DNA from: Algoriphagus sp. AK58
Lineage (GTDB): Bacteria > Bacteroidota > Bacteroidia > Cytophagales > Cyclobacteriaceae
Length of the DNA: 64,000 nt
Direction: 5' to 3'
Assembly (NCBI RefSeq): GCF_014324365.1
Contig: NZ_QEIG01000008.1
Coordinates: forward strand, 558,001 to 622,000
Shown here: positions 63,120 through 64,000 of the stretch, piece after piece
Layout: each line of letters begins with the position of its first letter
Position numbering within the stretch: position 1 is the stretch's first letter
Made by a program: the position numbers and the translations under genes
The notes under the pieces: model-generated
Told to the model about the DNA's origin: nothing
The model's database searches: none
Seen by the model: the letters and a program-made list of their open reading frames with translations, nothing else

Positions 63120-64000
63120 TCCCTGTACGACTGGAAATTGAAGGACTCTACTCCTACCGCGAACGGCAAACTGTCGAGTTTGAAACACTTACCGCGGCTG
63201 GACTTTTTGGAATCTTTGGTGCCGTAGGCAGTGGCAAATCCTCCATCCTCGAGGGCATTCTTCTCGCACTCTATGGCAGCACCGAGCGTCTGGCCACCAC
63301 CGGCGAGCGTTCCTCCATGGTTAATCTACAGAGCGATCAGCTCTCGGTCAACTTTACCTTCCGTGCCGGAAAAAACAATGCCCAAACCTACCTCGCCCGG
63401 TATTCGGCCAAGCGAAACAAAAAGGATTTTGAAAAAATCGACACGGGAGAGCATATCCTGTATCAGTTGAAAGAAGGCAATTGGGAGGCGATTCCGGACA
63501 AAGCCGAAACTGTGCTCGGCATGAGCAAGGAGCATTTCAAGCAGACGATCATCATCCCTCAGGGCAAATTCCGGGAATTCATCGACCAAAAACCGCTCGA
63601 GCGGGCGGAGATGATGCAGCAGCTCTTTGGCTTGGAGCGATTTGATCTTGCAGCCAAAACTGCATCGCTCCGAAAAGAAGCCGAATTGGAAAAGACCCGA
63701 TTGAAAGCGCTTTTGGATAACCTGGAAGGCATTTCGATCGAAAGCCTCAGCGAAAAAAGGCAAGAAACTGCTGACTTAGAGGCTGAAACTCAACAGGCCT
63801 CCAAAGCATTGGCAGATGCGGATCAGGAATTCCGGAAACTGGAACTTACCCGAAAGTCCTTTCTTCAGCTTCAGGAGTTAAAAACTCAGTTGAGCACCTT
63901 GGAGCAAAAACTTCCCGAAGTAGAACAAAAGCGACAGCTGCATAAGGAATTTATCACCGCCAAAACTTACCTCAGACCGGTTTGGGATCAGCTACAGGAC
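63116..64000 (+). CDS. sbcC: Exonuclease SbcCD, ATPase subunit SbcC (5' part)
   Basis: 295 codons are in the window and the gene runs off the right edge. The N-terminus has the SMC/Rad50-type Walker A loop GAVGSGKSS (IFGAVGSGKSSILEGILLALYGSTER), the Q-loop region IIPQGKFREFIDQKP, and the beginning of the long coiled coil (from about residue 180, RLKALLDNLEG onward). ATG 63116 overlaps the sbcD stop by four bases. Confidence 0.95.
   Translation, partial: MIPVRLEIEGLYSYRERQTVEFETLTAAGLFGIFGAVGSGKSSILEGILLALYGSTERLATTGERSSMVNLQSDQLSVNFTFRAGKNNAQTYLARYSAKRNKKDFEKIDTGEHILYQLKEGNWEAIPDKAETVLGMSKEHFKQTIIIPQGKFREFIDQKPLERAEMMQQLFGLERFDLAAKTASLRKEAELEKTRLKALLDNLEGISIESLSEKRQETADLEAETQQASKALADADQEFRKLELTRKSFLQLQELKTQLSTLEQKLPEVEQKRQLHKEFITAKTYLRPVWDQLQD

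Overview
The window looks like a chromosome segment of a marine or environmental Bacteroidota species, most likely Cytophagales/Cyclobacteriaceae (Algoriphagus-like). The evidence is a SusC/SusD pair, GLPGLI and DUF2490 family proteins, many lipoproteins with 6-bladed beta-propellers, twin-arginine signal peptides on sugar and redox enzymes, weak ribosome binding sites, and families typical of that group (PSD1/DUF1501 pairs, patatin fused to an outer-membrane barrel, exported carbonic anhydrase). The genus is an inference. No rRNA, tRNA, CRISPR array, transposase or prophage was seen.

Layout. 1-500: tail of an unidentified CDS followed by a decayed fragment of a cytochrome gene whose intact relative lies at 11.7-14.2 kb. 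0.6-15.7 kb: a PUL-like locus in which a SusC/SusD pair is bracketed by two modules of planctomycete-type c-cytochrome (PSCyt1/DUF1549/DUF1553), His-rich membrane domain and DUF1501 protein. The parts are split over three genes on the left and fused into two on the right. 15.8-18.1 kb: YceI protein and a Fic AMPylase with an AbiEi-like N-terminus, preceded by four promoter repeats exactly 24 bp apart. 18.4-24.4 kb: a TonB-dependent/beta-barrel protein and GLPGLI protein facing a sensor kinase/response regulator pair, with a three-repeat candidate operator between them. 24.5-32.8 kb: a lipoprotein gene broken by an in-frame stop, a sulfatase, DUF2490 plus exported carbonic anhydrase, and a sugar-oxidation set (TIM-barrel isomerase, GMC oxidoreductase, gluconate dehydrogenase subunit 3). 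32.9-44.3 kb: patatin-barrel phospholipase, M20 amidohydrolase, diheme cytochrome c, SoxB/5'-nucleotidase-like phosphoesterase, an XRE regulator with two small membrane proteins, penicillin acylase, and a Gfo/Idh/MocA oxidoreductase. 44.3-48.5 kb: a palindrome-rich intergenic region, then a GH5 enzyme between two paralogous beta-propeller lipoproteins. 48.5-55.8 kb: an RND efflux operon (adaptor and two permeases). 55.9-61.0 kb: two head-to-tail units of leader, small Cys-rich exported peptide and beta-propeller lipoprotein. 61.1-64.0 kb: RlpA, then SbcD and the start of SbcC.

The best candidate for something undescribed is the 55.9-61.0 kb cluster. Two unrelated-looking exported Cys-rich peptides share a 5' leader: a 21-nt block identical at 20 positions, then a hairpin of identical geometry with a compensatory base-pair change, ending exactly 30 nt before each start codon. 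The leader is better conserved than the peptides. This suggests a common regulatory RNA or protein target feeding a cell-surface peptide/beta-propeller system. Second in interest are the 24-bp iterons before the Fic gene and the twin cytochrome/DUF1501 modules around SusCD.
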